NCBI GenBank assembly: GCA_016218215.1
Contig: JACREM010000092.1
Span: 1-36,310 of the forward strand
DNA from: Candidatus Gottesmanbacteria bacterium
Lineage (GTDB): Bacteria; Patescibacteriota; Microgenomatia; UBA10105; UBA927
Reading direction: 5' to 3'
DNA length: 36,310 bases
This document shows positions 25,506 through 34,250 of the stretch, piece by piece. The notes below the pieces were generated by a model. It worked only from the letters and a program-made list of their open reading frames with translations, made no database searches and was not told the DNA's origin. The position numbers and the translations under genes are program-made. The first letter of the stretch is position 1; each line of letters opens with the position of its first letter.

Positions 25506-26190
25506 TGTTCTTTTTCCCAAGTTGTGCGTTTCGTGCGGCAGATGGGGAGCATACATCTGTTCATCCTGTCAAAAAAATATTGTACCGATTGAACAGCGGG
25601 AAACGATCTGTCCAGTTTGCGAGAAACCCGCCATGATGGGTATGACACATCCTTACTGCAGGACTCGTTATGGCATAGATGGCCTGACAACTTTTTTCCA
25701 CTATAAAGGTCCGGTTCGAAATTTTGTCCAACAGATAAAATATAAATTTGTTTCAGACATGGTCTCGACTTTTGTCTCTATTATCCCTCAATCGAGAATT
25801 CTCGAACTAACGAATCCGCCAGCTGGCGGACGAAGTAACGACATTGTCATCGTTCCCGTTCCCCTTCACCCTCGTAGGCTTCGGCATCGTGGATTTAATC
25901 AGGCGGAAAAAATATCAGAATTTCTCTCAGAAAGAACGTCTATTCCGGTTATAAAAAATATATTGAAACGAGCCAAATATACAAAGCCACAAGTAGAAAA
26001 AAAGACGCGTGAAGAGCGGATGAAGCACATGGATGGCGTGTTTGTTGTTGATAAAAAATATATACAAAATATAAAAGGCGTGTTTTTGGTAGACGATGTC
26101 TGTACCACTGGCGCAACACTTCGCGCTGCCGCTCGAGAATTAAAAAAAGCAGGAATACCGTGGGTCTGGGGTGTTACAATGGCACGGTAA
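25492..26190 (+). CDS. ComF family phosphoribosyltransferase
   Basis: CVSCGRWGAYICSSC..CPVCEKP; VPVPLHPRRLRHRGFNQAEKIS; GVFLVDDVCTTGATLRAAA. Confidence 0.92.
   Translation: MHLLDVLFPKLCVSCGRWGAYICSSCQKNIVPIEQRETICPVCEKPAMMGMTHPYCRTRYGIDGLTTFFHYKGPVRNFVQQIKYKFVSDMVSTFVSIIPQSRILELTNPPAGGRSNDIVIVPVPLHPRRLRHRGFNQAEKISEFLSERTSIPVIKNILKRAKYTKPQVEKKTREERMKHMDGVFVVDKKYIQNIKGVFLVDDVCTTGATLRAAARELKKAGIPWVWGVTMAR
25815..25830. repeat. Perfect 16-bp palindrome TCCGCCAGCTGGCGGA inside comF, flanked by CGAA duplications
   Basis: CGAA(25811-14)-TCCGCCAGCTGGCGGA-CGAA(25831-34). Confidence 0.9.
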
Positions 26191-26191
26191 T

Positions 26192-26827
26192 ATGAAGAAG
26201 ATTTCTATTGTTGCAGGGGGAGTGCTTGATGAAATTTTATTAGATAGGATTAAACAATCCGAATTTATTATTGGTGTTGACCGAGGTGCGTGGTGGCTTT
26301 TTTCTCATGGAATTAAACCAACTATCGCCATTGGCGATTTTGATTCGATTTCCGAAGATCAATTAAAGAAGTTAGAGAAGGCACATATTCCGGTTGAGAA
26401 ATATTCCAGAGAGAAAAATGAGACTGACCTTGAACTCGCAGTGACCTTCGCTTGCTCTAAAAAACCCGAGAGGATAGAAATATTTGGAGTAATTGGATCA
26501 CGTCTCGATCATTCTCTTGCAGGAGTTTCTCTTCTTGCATTGTGCTTTGAGAGAAAAATATCTGCAAAGATAATTACGAAAACGTCAGAACTTATACTTT
26601 ATTCTGGAAAAATTATTTTGCCAAAAAGCAATCAGTATAAATATATTTCTTTGCTTTCGTGGTCAGAAGAGATTTTAGTGTCTATACGAGGATGTAAATA
26701 TAATGGGGACAATATACAAATTAAACGAGGGGAATCACAAGGAGTGAGCAATGAAATAGTTGAAAAAGAGGCCCAGATCAATATTTCTTCCGGTATCGCC
26801 CTTCTCATCCAGAGTCGGGATGAATGA
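26192..26827 (+). CDS. Thiamine pyrophosphokinase
   Basis: IGVDRGAWWLFSHGIKPTIAIGDFDSIS; EKNETDLELAV; GVIGSRLDHSLAG. Confidence 0.88.
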   Translation: MKKISIVAGGVLDEILLDRIKQSEFIIGVDRGAWWLFSHGIKPTIAIGDFDSISEDQLKKLEKAHIPVEKYSREKNETDLELAVTFACSKKPERIEIFGVIGSRLDHSLAGVSLLALCFERKISAKIITKTSELILYSGKIILPKSNQYKYISLLSWSEEILVSIRGCKYNGDNIQIKRGESQGVSNEIVEKEAQINISSGIALLIQSRDE

Positions 26828-26847
26828 TATAATACCCTCACGCATAA

Positions 26848-26934
26848 GGAGAGTTGGCTGAGTGGTTAAAAGCGAGGGATTGCTAATCCCTTGAGCCGAT
26901 GAGGCTCGCACAGGTTCAAATCCTGTACTCTCCG
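26848..26934 (+). tRNA. tRNA-Ser (anticodon GCT)
   Basis: GGAGAGT...ACTCTCC acceptor, loop TTGCTAA, long variable arm, GGTTCAAATCC T-arm. Confidence 0.95.
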
Positions 26935-26965
26935 CTAAGGAATAATGGAATATAAGATAGCTTTG

Positions 26966-27047
26966 GGAGGGGTCGGATAATGGTATTCCACCAGTCTTGA
27001 AAACTGGCGCCCGCAAGGGCTTGCAGGTTCGACTCCTGTCCCCTCCG
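26966..27047 (+). tRNA. tRNA-Ser (anticodon TGA)
   Basis: GGAGGGG...CCCCTCC acceptor, loop CTTGAAA, long variable arm. Confidence 0.93.
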
Positions 27048-27130
27048 CAGTAACAATAATTAAGGCTAAACAGGTAAGTTCTTTACTCATTATTTACCAA
27101 TACTTGACTAATCATTGATTTTAGCTTAAA

Positions 27131-27171
27131 ATAGGTAAAGTATATACCTTTAGTTTACCTATTATATACCT
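27131..27171. promoter_or_regulatory. Putative operator upstream of fic gene
   Basis: 9-bp inverted repeat ATAGGTAAA (27131-39) / TTTACCTAT (27154-62) interleaved with direct repeat TATATACCT (27141, 27163), directly abutting the ATG. Confidence 0.55.
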
Positions 27172-28515
27172 ATGGATATATTTAAACTGGAGAAACCAGA
27201 CATAAGTAAAATTGATCCTGCTAAGGTGATGGATCTTTTTGGGCAGAAAACACAAGAAATTGGCGAGGCTCTTAATAGCGCTTCAGAGCCAGATTATCTA
27301 TATTGGGACTCTATAAAACACAAGACTCCACCATCGGGTTTAACCATTAAAGAATATTGGTGGCTAGTCAAGCAATTTAGGAAATTAACGGCACGAAAAA
27401 TTTCAATTAGAACGGAAACTGGCCACTATTTTACTTGGAAGAGACCGTACTCTGCAGATGAAAATCTTCATAAAATAGACGTTAAACTCGGTGGAGAAAT
27501 ATTTCAACATTACTCACATATAATTACCCCTTACGGTCGACAACGCCTATTAACAAAAAGTATTATAGAAGAATCTATAGCCTCAAGTCAGTTAGAGGGT
27601 GCCGCTACCACAACTCCAATCGCGAAGAGAATGTTGCTTGAAAACCGAACACCTCGAGATAGATCAGAAAGAATGATTGTAAATAACTACAAAACAATGC
27701 AAGCATTGAAGGAAAAATATAAAGACCAAAAACTATCGCAAGGCTTATTATTAGAAATTCATGAATTAATAACAAGAGACACATTGGAGGCCGATAAGAT
27801 TGGTCGTTTGAGAACAAATGCAGACAACATTAGTGTGAATGATGGTACTAATCACATTTATCATATTCCGCCTGATGAAAAATTTCTCATAGCTGAATTG
27901 CCGAAGCTAATAGAATATGCAAATGATGAGGATGGAGGTGGTTTTATTCATCCGGTTATTAAGGCTATATTTATCCATTTTTGGATTGGATATTTACATC
28001 CTTTTTATGATGGCAACGGCAGGATGGCGCGTACTCTATTCTATTGGTATCTGATGAAAAAAGGGTATTGGGCAATTCAATACTTACCCATATCTTTAGT
28101 TATTAAAAATGCCTATATCCAGTACGGAAAGTCTTTTATATATTCTGAGCAAGACGACCTCGATATTACATATTTCTATGATTTTCATATGCGAAAATTA
28201 CTACTGGCAATGAAAAATTTTGATGATTATATTCATAGAAAATTGCAAGAAAATTCGGTATTGGATGATCTTTTAGATAAAGAATATAAACTTAATGATA
28301 GACAGAAGGAGCTGGCGAGATATCTTTTAATTAAGGGTGCTGATCACTATGTTACCCCGTCAACATATATTGAGTTATACAAAATTAGCAAAGTCACAGC
28401 ATTAAAAGATTTGCTGCAATTAGAAGCACAGAACCTTGTTTATAGAAGAAAAAATGGTAGAAATACCAGATATTTCGGCACAGAAGAATTATTTAAACAA
28501 AATAAGAAAAGTTAA
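27172..28515 (+). CDS. Fic family protein (putative AMPylase) with inhibitory motif and C-terminal wHTH-like region
   Basis: HPFYDGNGRMAR Fic motif; SSQLEGAAT inhibitory-helix-like motif. Confidence 0.93.
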   Translation: MDIFKLEKPDISKIDPAKVMDLFGQKTQEIGEALNSASEPDYLYWDSIKHKTPPSGLTIKEYWWLVKQFRKLTARKISIRTETGHYFTWKRPYSADENLHKIDVKLGGEIFQHYSHIITPYGRQRLLTKSIIEESIASSQLEGAATTTPIAKRMLLENRTPRDRSERMIVNNYKTMQALKEKYKDQKLSQGLLLEIHELITRDTLEADKIGRLRTNADNISVNDGTNHIYHIPPDEKFLIAELPKLIEYANDEDGGGFIHPVIKAIFIHFWIGYLHPFYDGNGRMARTLFYWYLMKKGYWAIQYLPISLVIKNAYIQYGKSFIYSEQDDLDITYFYDFHMRKLLLAMKNFDDYIHRKLQENSVLDDLLDKEYKLNDRQKELARYLLIKGADHYVTPSTYIELYKISKVTALKDLLQLEAQNLVYRRKNGRNTRYFGTEELFKQNKKS

Positions 28516-28577
28516 TTTATAGGTAATGTAATGGTCTTAAAATAGGTTATAGCGTTGTAAATAGTTCTCCGCCTTCG

Positions 28578-28597
28578 GTCGCCAAAGCTTTAGCGAC
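28578..28597. repeat. 20-bp imperfect palindrome GTCGCCAAAGCTTTAGCGAC
   Basis: Single mismatched pair; flanked by GGCGACCTTCG direct repeats (28598, 28652). Confidence 0.8.
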
Positions 28598-28623
28598 GGC
28601 GACCTTCGTCATAGAGCTCTGTT

Positions 28624-28920
28624 ATGTCTAAGGTTACTATCGATAGTAATGGGCGACCTTCGGCGGACGCAGTCCGCTTTTATTATGTCTATATTTTGAG
28701 ATGTAGCGATGGATTACCTTATACCGGTTGCACCGACAATTTAAGAGATAGAATCAATCGACATCAAAAGGGAAACGTTCCGGCAACAAAAGAAAGATTG
28801 CCAATAAAACTCATTTCTTATTTTGCTTTTTCAAATAAATATACCGCCTTTAATTTTGAAAAATATTTTAAATCTGGCTCGGGACGAGCGTTTTTAAAGA
28901 AACATGATATTATTGGATAA
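28624..28920 (+). CDS. GIY-YIG endonuclease-like protein
   Basis: FYYVYILRCSDGLPYTGCTDNLRDRINRHQKG...FEKYFKSGSGRAFLKKH. Confidence 0.85.
   Translation: MSKVTIDSNGRPSADAVRFYYVYILRCSDGLPYTGCTDNLRDRINRHQKGNVPATKERLPIKLISYFAFSNKYTAFNFEKYFKSGSGRAFLKKHDIIG
28634..28649. repeat. Perfect 16-bp palindrome TTACTATCGATAGTAA
   Basis: Read directly; at the 5' end of the GIY-YIG ORF. Confidence 0.85.
28663..28677. repeat. Hairpin GCGGAC-GCA-GTCCGC
   Basis: Perfect 6-bp stem inside the 5' end of the GIY-YIG ORF. Confidence 0.85.
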
Positions 28921-28929
28921 TCTTAAATT

Positions 28930-29436
28930 ATGTTTTCATCAGATCAAATTCGACAGTATATACAGATTGCGCTTGATGAAGCGAAAAAAGCTTCAGAAGA
29001 GGGAAATTATCCCATCGGCTCGCTTATTGTAAATGTAAACGGCAATATCGAGTCGAGGGATAGAAACCAGTGTTCTACAAATGCGGATGTGACCGCTCAT
29101 TCTGAGATCCTTGGAATTAGAAAACTTGGTAGCAAAGTAAATAAGGATACTCTCGGAGAATACTATCTGTTTTCATCGCTTGAGCCTTGTTTTGGATGCA
29201 GTTTTTTTATAGCGAGAACGAATATCAAATATATAATTTCAGCATTGAAAGATCCCCACAAGGGTGGAACGAGCGATTTACATACTTTAGGTCAGTTTAA
29301 ACATTTTTTTAAACACATAGAATTAACGAACGAACCGTTTGAGGACTTAAAAGAGCAATCCAGACAGTTAATGATAAATTACTTTTTAAAATTAGGCAGA
29401 AAAGATGCTGCAAAATTTTATGAAACCAGGAATTGA
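28930..29436 (+). CDS. Cytidine/guanine/tRNA-adenosine deaminase-superfamily zinc deaminase
   Basis: AHSEI and SLEPCFGCSFFIARTNIKYII (H[A/S]E...PCxxC). Confidence 0.85.
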   Translation: MFSSDQIRQYIQIALDEAKKASEEGNYPIGSLIVNVNGNIESRDRNQCSTNADVTAHSEILGIRKLGSKVNKDTLGEYYLFSSLEPCFGCSFFIARTNIKYIISALKDPHKGGTSDLHTLGQFKHFFKHIELTNEPFEDLKEQSRQLMINYFLKLGRKDAAKFYETRN

Positions 29437-29854
29437 TTATATCGGTGTCGCTGTTGGTGTCTTTATCATCAATGATGAGGGCAAGGTGTTTTTGACAAAG
29501 CGAAGCAAGCACGCGACGAATGAGCGAGGGACATGGGAAATTCCCGGGGGAAAAGTGAATTTTGGTGAGACTCTGCAGGATGCGGCCAAACGGGAGGCAA
29601 AGGAGGAGTACGATATTGACATAAAAATTATCAAACAGTTTCCGGCACAGGATCACTTTATCCCTGAAGAAAAACAGCATTGGGTTCCGACGAGTTTTCA
29701 TTGTAAAATAATCGGTGACAAAATGCCACGAATTATGGAACCTGACAAGTGTGATGAAATTGGGTGGTTTTCCTTCGATGCTCTTCCTTCTCCCTTGTCG
29801 ATTATTACCAACATTGATATCGCACTCTATCTGGGCAGTGTCGAAAATCACTAA
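29405..29854 (+). CDS. Nudix hydrolase
   Basis: GGKVNFGETLQDAAKREAKEEYDI Nudix box. Confidence 0.9.
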   Translation: MLQNFMKPGIDYIGVAVGVFIINDEGKVFLTKRSKHATNERGTWEIPGGKVNFGETLQDAAKREAKEEYDIDIKIIKQFPAQDHFIPEEKQHWVPTSFHCKIIGDKMPRIMEPDKCDEIGWFSFDALPSPLSIITNIDIALYLGSVENH

Positions 29855-29860
29855 AAAACT

Positions 29861-30268
29861 ATGGATGACCTTGTCTGCTTTATCGGCCAAAAGGCGTTTA
29901 TCGAGAAAGATGGGGAACTACTCATTCTTCATGATCCTTCTATGGGATTGGACTTGCCTGGTGGTAAGGTTATGGAAGGGGAATCGGATTTATCAAAGGC
30001 ATTGCAAAGAGAAGTAAAAGAGGAAACTGGATTAGAGATTGTTGTTGAAAAACCATTTTATACATGGTTTTTTACTATTCCGCTAGATTCAGGTCATCGA
30101 AGCGCAGGGAAAAAGATATTTAATGTTGGATACAGATGTATGTATGCTTCAGGAGAAATTAAATTAAGTCGTGAACACGACAAATATTTCTGGGTGAATA
30201 AAAATAATTACTCGTATCATTTAAAGTCTGGTTTCTCTGACGCTTTAAAAGCTTACTATGAAAAATAA
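29861..30268 (+). CDS. Nudix hydrolase
   Basis: GGKVMEGESDLSKALQREVKEETGL Nudix box. Confidence 0.88.
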   Translation: MDDLVCFIGQKAFIEKDGELLILHDPSMGLDLPGGKVMEGESDLSKALQREVKEETGLEIVVEKPFYTWFFTIPLDSGHRSAGKKIFNVGYRCMYASGEIKLSREHDKYFWVNKNNYSYHLKSGFSDALKAYYEK

Positions 30269-30680
30269 AATCATAAAAACCGGTGTTGCAATAGTCGTAA
30301 CAAAAGAAAATAAAATATTGCTTGGGTTACTGTCGAAAAAATGGCTTTACAATAATAAACAAGTATATGGTGTTCCCGGAAGAGATGTTCGTTTTGGAGA
30401 AAAAATCGGAGATACAGTTAAAAGAAATATTTTAGAAGATTTAGGGTGTTCCGTTACCAAGTATAATATTTTTGCTGTTAATTCAAATTATGTATACGGT
30501 AATCATTATATTGAGATTGGAGTGTTAGCAGATATAGAAGGTGATCTGAAAAATTTAATGCCTGTAGATTGGGAAAAATGGGAGTGGTTTGATTTTTCGC
30601 ATATTCCAAAAAATCTTTTTCCTTCTGCAAAAAATGTTATAGATAGTTATCTGAAGAAAGTTGTGAATGTTGAAGAATAG
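30258..30680 (+). CDS. Nudix-fold protein with degenerate Nudix box
   Basis: GRDVRFGEKIGDTVKRNILEDLG; REUxEE replaced by RNILED. Confidence 0.75.
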   Translation: MKNKIIKTGVAIVVTKENKILLGLLSKKWLYNNKQVYGVPGRDVRFGEKIGDTVKRNILEDLGCSVTKYNIFAVNSNYVYGNHYIEIGVLADIEGDLKNLMPVDWEKWEWFDFSHIPKNLFPSAKNVIDSYLKKVVNVEE

Positions 30681-30683
30681 TAA

Positions 30684-31346
30684 TTATCCTTTTCCGATAT
30701 CTTTTTTTAACTCTTTTGCTTTTTTGAGAAAATACAATCGCCATTGTGATTCTTTGATAGGCAAAATCATGTGCGGAAGTTGACCGACGGTGTTTGCCAA
30801 CATGAGTTGGCTTCCTAACTGTAGAGGGTCTATAACCGTATCGAATTTCATGCGGGCAAGTTCTGATAGATCGCTCCATCGAATAGTTGAGGACTCAAGT
30901 ATACAGAATAAGTCTAAAAAATGGCGACTTGCGGGTTTTTGATAGATGGTAAAGAATTTGTTGACGGCAATGTCAAGAAGTGAGTCTATCCGTAGAATAT
31001 TCTTTACTAATGGTTTTTCAATCTGTGTGAAAGGATAATATGTGAACTCAGTTTTTAGTATGGTTTTTCCGACATGAAAAAATATAAGATTTCGGTTAAA
31101 ATTTTGTTGTATGTCCACAGTAGACGCTCCGATATTAGTTTTTATTCGTTTAGCGATTGTATTAAGCCACAGAGCATCTATTTCGGTCTCGCTAAAGAAA
31201 TCTAAATCTTCAGATAATCGATGATGAAGATAATATTCCGAAAGCGCCGTGCCTCCGGATAGATAAAAATATTTTTTCACTATAACGTCCGAAGCGATAA
31301 TATTGAGTGTTTTTTGTTGAACCGCAGTTAGGATAGTTTTCCCCAT
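30684..31346 (-). CDS. AbiEii-like nucleotidyltransferase (toxin family)
   Basis: FYLSGGTALSEYYLHHRLSEDLDFFSETEI motif. Confidence 0.85.
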   Translation of the reverse strand: MGKTILTAVQQKTLNIIASDVIVKKYFYLSGGTALSEYYLHHRLSEDLDFFSETEIDALWLNTIAKRIKTNIGASTVDIQQNFNRNLIFFHVGKTILKTEFTYYPFTQIEKPLVKNILRIDSLLDIAVNKFFTIYQKPASRHFLDLFCILESSTIRWSDLSELARMKFDTVIDPLQLGSQLMLANTVGQLPHMILPIKESQWRLYFLKKAKELKKDIGKG

Positions 31347-31528
31347 AGGAGATAGTGCAAATACTGCTTTCGTTTTGGATCAATTGAAAGCGATTTCCAA
31401 TATTTTCGGATAAGTCGAAAATTTAGTTTTATTCCGTTTAAACCGAAATTTATATGCTGATTCAGTTTCCAGATTGTAGATTGTCTTGAACGGGTTAACT
31501 GTTTTTTTGGCGTGTTCCAATTGTGCAT
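31328..31528 (-). CDS. Small protein overlapping the AbiEii-like gene; candidate partner
   Basis: 66-aa ORF overlapping the downstream start by 19 nt on the same strand; no recognised domain. Confidence 0.5.
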   Translation of the reverse strand: MHNWNTPKKQLTRSRQSTIWKLNQHINFGLNGIKLNFRLIRKYWKSLSIDPKRKQYLHYLLWGKLS

Positions 31529-31621
31529 ATTACTTATAGTATATCGTTTTTTTGTTATGTCTGCTGTGTGCAGTTCTGGTTGTTACATTCTGATTTACGT
31601 TATAATAATAGAGGAACATCT

Positions 31622-32593
31622 ATGAATTATCGTATGCTTGGTAAAACCGGATGGAAAGTTAGCGAACTCGGCCATGGCATGTGGGGCATGGGGAGTTGGA
31701 CTGGATCAGATGACAAGGAGTCATTGAATGCGCTTCATCGTTCAGTGGAGCTGGGCGTAAATTTTTTTGATACCGCATGGGTGTATGGAAATGGCCGGAG
31801 TGAAAAACTTCTCGGCTCTTTGCTTAAAGCGTATCACAACAAACGATTGTACATAGCGACAAAAATTCCTCCAAAAAGTTTTCGGTATCCCATGAAGCCG
31901 GAATATAAGCTCAATGACGAATATCCATCGGATCATCTCGTAGAATATGTACAGAGAAGTTTATCAAATTTAGGACTCGAGAAACTAGATCTTGTGTTAC
32001 TTCACGGGTGGGATGACGTGTGGGCAGATGATGAATCTTGGCAAAAAGCGGTAATGGATTTGAAGCGTAAGGGACTCATTCAGGCCTTTGGTATTAGCAT
32101 AGACCGCTGGGAGCCGGAAAATGCGATAAAAGCAATTCAAACAGGATTCATAGATGTCGTAGAAGTTATTTATAATATTTTTGATCAGGCACCGGAAGAC
32201 AAGCTTTTCCCAATTTGTAAGGAATTTAATGTCGGAGTTATAGCGCGGGTACCGTTTGACGAAGGGACACTTACAGGATCTCTGACTTTAAATAGTCATT
32301 GGCCGGTAGGGGATTGGCGTAACAAATATTTTAACCCGGAAAATTTATTAGAGAGTGTCAAACGTGCCAAGGAACTTGAAAAAAAGATGCCTCCGGATAT
32401 GTCTCTTCCGGAAATGGCTCTTCGATTTATTCTTTCAAATACTGATGTCAGTACGACGATTCCGGGAATGAGGAAAGTGAAAAATGTGGATGGAAATGTT
32501 AAAGCTGTAAAAAATGGTTCATTAAAAAAAGAATTAATCAGTGAGCTAAGAAATCATCGATGGGATAGAAAACCAAATCCATCTTCTGGGTAA
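31622..32593 (+). CDS. Aldo/keto reductase
   Basis: YRMLGKTGWKVSELGHGMWGMG; NFFDTAWVYGNGRSEKLLG; LVLLHGWDD. Confidence 0.92.
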   Translation: MNYRMLGKTGWKVSELGHGMWGMGSWTGSDDKESLNALHRSVELGVNFFDTAWVYGNGRSEKLLGSLLKAYHNKRLYIATKIPPKSFRYPMKPEYKLNDEYPSDHLVEYVQRSLSNLGLEKLDLVLLHGWDDVWADDESWQKAVMDLKRKGLIQAFGISIDRWEPENAIKAIQTGFIDVVEVIYNIFDQAPEDKLFPICKEFNVGVIARVPFDEGTLTGSLTLNSHWPVGDWRNKYFNPENLLESVKRAKELEKKMPPDMSLPEMALRFILSNTDVSTTIPGMRKVKNVDGNVKAVKNGSLKKELISELRNHRWDRKPNPSSG

Positions 32594-32627
32594 CAATGTT
32601 GGAACATCTACGTAGTATAATCTGCTC

Positions 32628-33368
32628 ATGCAGACGATAGCCATTATTAGTGCCCTTCGAAAAGAATTAGAACCGTTGTTTATAGATATTCAGAAGAAAA
32701 AACAGGTTGCGGAATTAAACGGTATTACATTTTATTCCGGATATTTAAAGGGTGTCAGCGAGCGGATTATATTTGGATCTTTTGGTATTGGGAAAGTATT
32801 AGCGTCTCTGTCTACTCAATTTCTCATTGACACTTTTCATCCCAATCATATTTATTTTATTGGTGCTTGTGGGGGCACCATGCATGGCGTAAAACCTGGA
32901 GATGTCATAGTTGCAGACAGTACAATTCAGTCTGATTTTGATATTACCTGTTTTGGGTATACTAAAGGTGAGTTTCAGTTGGATAGAGACGGAATACTGT
33001 TTAAAGAATTCAAAACAGATATTTCTTTAGTCAACTGGATAAAAACGGATTATATATGTAACTTTGAGTCAATTAAAAATTGCATGCCGTCAATATTGTC
33101 CGGCCGGATGATTTCGCAAGATACGTTTGAAACAAAAAAGATGACGTTCAATCGTTTGCAACGAGAATTTCATTTTTTTGGTATAGACATGGAATCAGCA
33201 GCGGTAAATGTTGTGTGTCATTTTAATGCTGTTTCCTTTAACGTAGTAAAAAGTGCTATAGATATCACCGGTCAGCTCGATTTGAATTTTTACCGTGCAT
33301 ACTATCCTGTAGTATGCACGAACGCATATAAATTCTTGAAAACGTATTTACTCTCAAAAAATATATGA
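32628..33368 (+). CDS. 5'-methylthioadenosine/S-adenosylhomocysteine nucleosidase-like phosphorylase family protein
   Basis: IAIISALRKELEPL; GIGKVLASLSTQFLIDTFHP; GACGG..VKPGDVIVAD; DMESAAVNVVC. Confidence 0.85.
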   Translation: MQTIAIISALRKELEPLFIDIQKKKQVAELNGITFYSGYLKGVSERIIFGSFGIGKVLASLSTQFLIDTFHPNHIYFIGACGGTMHGVKPGDVIVADSTIQSDFDITCFGYTKGEFQLDRDGILFKEFKTDISLVNWIKTDYICNFESIKNCMPSILSGRMISQDTFETKKMTFNRLQREFHFFGIDMESAAVNVVCHFNAVSFNVVKSAIDITGQLDLNFYRAYYPVVCTNAYKFLKTYLLSKNI

Positions 33369-34222
33369 TTCAAGCTCTCATTCTTGATGTCGATGGGGTA
33401 CTTATTGGTGATAAAAACGGATATAACTGGCCGTCTCCTCATCCTGATGTTATCTACGCGCTAAAGTCACTTCGCGAGCGGGGGATGTTTGTCAGTCTTT
33501 GTACCGGCAAAGGAACGTTTGCGATGCGGGAGATTGTTGAGGCGGCACATCTTGATAATCTTCATATCGGCGATGGCGGTGCAGTCGTGGTAGATTTTTT
33601 AAAAAATCGAGTAATAGAAAAACATATTCTCCCTTCAGATGATGTTTTCCGGATGGTACATCTGTTTCAGGAGGCAGGTGTGTATATCGAGCTTTATACT
33701 TTAGACGGCTATTATATTGAAGAAAAAAATATTTCTGAAATTACAAGAAAACAACATGAAGATATATTATTGAGAAAACCAATTGTTGTTAAATCCTTAG
33801 TAGAGGTAGGAAAAACACTTGAAGTGGTAAAAATTATGCCTATAGCAAAGGACGAAAAAGATAAAGAGAGAATTATACAATTGTTTCAGGATTCGAAGTC
33901 ATCTTTATCTCTTCAGTGGGGCGTACATCCTACGGCATTGCCGCATCAGTTTGGGCTTCTCACTCTTCCGGGTATTTCTAAAAAGCAGGCAGCGGAAACG
34001 ATATCAAAAAATACTGGTGTCTTATTGTTTGAGACATTAGGGATTGGAGATGGTATGACAGATTGGCACTTTATGGATATCTGCGGATATGCAGGAGCGA
34101 TGGGAAATGCAGTCACTGAACTGAAAGAGAAAGTACATTTAAAAGGCAACAGGGGATACATCGGAACATCCGTAAATGAAAATGGCGTCTTGAATATTTT
34201 TAAACATTTTGGCCTTATATGA
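33365..34222 (+). CDS. HAD-superfamily (Cof-like) hydrolase
   Basis: ALILDVDGVLIGD; SLCTGKGTFAMREI; GIGDGMTDWHFMDICGYAGAMGNA. Confidence 0.88.
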   Translation: MIQALILDVDGVLIGDKNGYNWPSPHPDVIYALKSLRERGMFVSLCTGKGTFAMREIVEAAHLDNLHIGDGGAVVVDFLKNRVIEKHILPSDDVFRMVHLFQEAGVYIELYTLDGYYIEEKNISEITRKQHEDILLRKPIVVKSLVEVGKTLEVVKIMPIAKDEKDKERIIQLFQDSKSSLSLQWGVHPTALPHQFGLLTLPGISKKQAAETISKNTGVLLFETLGIGDGMTDWHFMDICGYAGAMGNAVTELKEKVHLKGNRGYIGTSVNENGVLNIFKHFGLI

Positions 34223-34250
34223 TTGTTTATCGTATACTGTGGGCTATGGT

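Noticed and set aside
26735-27016. Minus-strand ORF MRAPVFKTGGIPL...
   Set aside because: Antisense to two tRNA-Ser genes; such STGFEPVRAS translations are a known tRNA-antisense artefact.
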